Source of the DNA: Chloroflexota bacterium
Lineage (GTDB): Bacteria > Chloroflexota > Dehalococcoidia > Lucifugimonadales > Australimonadaceae
DNA: 5,717 bases
Direction: 5' to 3'
Assembly: GCA_027625205.1 (NCBI GenBank)
Contig: JAQBVZ010000060.1
Location: 1-5,717 of the forward strand
Shown one piece after another: positions 5,211-5,717 of the stretch. Under the pieces are notes generated by a model. It saw only the letters and a program-made list of their open reading frames with translations. It had not been told where the DNA came from and searched no databases. The translations under genes were made by a program, and so were the position numbers. Positions within the stretch are counted from its first letter, which is position 1; the number at the start of each line of letters is the position of its first letter.

Positions 5211-5396
5211 ATACGTTGGTTTATAGCTGGTCTAGCTTTGACCCCGTCACCTTTAACCCTGACTTACGTTGAGGCCAACGGCAAGATAACTGCCGTTATC
5301 AGGACAACAGCTACCGAGGCCAAGGACGTTTACATGCAAAGCGTTGTTCATTTATCTGTTGGTCCGGCGAATCGCATGGGTCATGACCTAAGCTAG
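5193..5396 (+). pseudogene. Possible decayed C-terminal fragment of an SRPBCC/AHSA1-like protein
   Basis: The plus-strand frame is open from 5181, after a TAG at 5178, to TAG at 5394. Its C-terminal third, containing LTLTYVEANGKITAVIRTTA followed by TEAKDVYMQS and ending NRMGHDLS, resembles the end of AHSA1/SRPBCC-domain proteins. Those typically close with a strand of the type T-x-E-x-x-G-K-T, then [K/T]-E-A-[R/K]-D and a long helix ending D-R-L. No proper start exists: the only candidate is a GTG in the loop of the 12-bp hairpin, with no Shine-Dalgarno. It is best read as a remnant, or as chance. Its stop shares CTAG with the stop of the convergent regulator gene. Confidence 0.25.
5285..5300. 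repeat. Palindrome GATAAC-N4-GTTATC, copy 2
   Basis: Same arms as copy 1, with spacer TGCC. A competing hairpin, AACGGCA (5277-5283) with TGCCGTT (5291-5297), overlaps it, so only one of the two structures could form in RNA. As a DNA site it would read identically on both strands. Confidence 0.5.
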
Positions 5397-5717
5397 GAAG
5401 CGTCCATTGCGGCCCAAGAGCCCGGCCCATTCGCGTTTTTCTTAATCTCCAGGTTCAAGAATGTCTCGGAGCGAATCACACCGGTAATAGAGCCAACAGT
5501 GCTGCGTAAAAATGCTGCTAGTTCAGATGGTGACGCAACGGCAATCCAGATGAAAATATCGTAGACGCCCGTGGTCTCCGCCACGTAGTGAACTTCCGCT
5601 AGTTGCGTCAGCTGTTCTGAGACACTATTTACCTCGCTGGGTTTCACCTGCAGCCCCACCTAAGCGGTCGTGCTAAACCCCAGTTTCGCCGGGTCTGGAA
5701 TGGCTACGATCCTAATT
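5393..5717 (-). pseudogene. Lrp/AsnC-family regulator, effector-binding domain, interrupted by in-frame TAG (runs off right edge)
   Basis: Lrp/AsnC regulators join an N-terminal helix-turn-helix to a C-terminal RAM domain that binds amino acids and drives oligomerisation. Downstream of the TAG are 88 codons of an intact RAM domain: VGLQVKPSEVNSVSEQL, EVHYVAETTGVYDIFIWIAV, GVIRSETFLNLEI. Upstream of the TAG at 5662-5660 the same frame continues to the window edge as IRIVAIPDPAKLGFSTTA, which is the usual linker and first strand of the family. The stop therefore replaces a hydrophobic residue in the middle of the first beta strand. A restart at the GTG directly after the TAG has no Shine-Dalgarno and would lose half that strand. 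The helix-turn-helix part would lie beyond the edge. This is most likely a nonsense mutation or base-call error. Several neighbouring genes use TAG as their real stop, so general TAG read-through is unlikely. Confidence 0.75.

Noticed and set aside
5660..5662. Amber (pyrrolysine-type) recoding of TAG in the Lrp gene
   Set aside because: The PLD-like, DsbA-like, monooxygenase, zinc-finger and Lrp genes themselves end in TAG, the site is a structural strand residue rather than a catalytic one, and no recoding signal is apparent.

Overview
The window reads as bacterial chromosome, probably from a member of the Chloroflexota (SAR202 or Dehalococcoidia-like). That placement is an inference from a GC-rich rnc/ftsY neighbourhood beside a luciferase-like F420-type oxidoreductase and a DsbA-family protein; no rRNA or other marker gene is present to confirm it.

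The left half (1-3105) is a minus-strand operon. In transcription order it holds a DsbA-family thioredoxin-fold gene (3105-2470), rnc for RNase III (2462-1722), a phospholipase D-like gene (1735-563) and the 5' part of ftsY (472 to the left edge). The first two genes are 7 bases apart and the second and third overlap by 14 bases. The PLD-like gene is much more AT-rich than its neighbours and looks like an accessory insertion into a housekeeping rnc-ftsY unit.

The main discovery is the true start of the DsbA-like gene. An ATG at 3105 sits behind a near-perfect Shine-Dalgarno (AAGGAGG, 7-base spacer) and a sigma70-like promoter. Its frame runs straight into the long reading frame, interrupted only by one UGA at 3066-3064. 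That UGA lies exactly where the family has its catalytic cysteine (D-F-R-[UGA]-P-F-V-Y). A small hairpin with a G-starting loop lies 21 bases past the UGA, which fits the bacterial SECIS consensus. The gene is therefore a candidate selenoprotein that a standard annotation would truncate to the GTG at 3042.

Divergently transcribed from it is a complete luciferase-like monooxygenase (3249-4223). The region from 4224 to 5392 has mixed composition and holds small genes: a 60-residue zinc-ribbon-like protein followed by a strong hairpin terminator, a 66-residue protein with a textbook classical C2H2 zinc finger behind a structured leader, and a possible 31-residue ORF. After these come a 12-bp hairpin and a second copy of the palindrome GATAAC-N4-GTTATC. 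The right edge holds a minus-strand Lrp/AsnC-family regulator interrupted by an in-frame TAG. It converges on a possible decayed SRPBCC-like fragment, and the two share the CTAG stop at 5393-5396.

No tRNA, rRNA, CRISPR array, transposase or integrase was seen.
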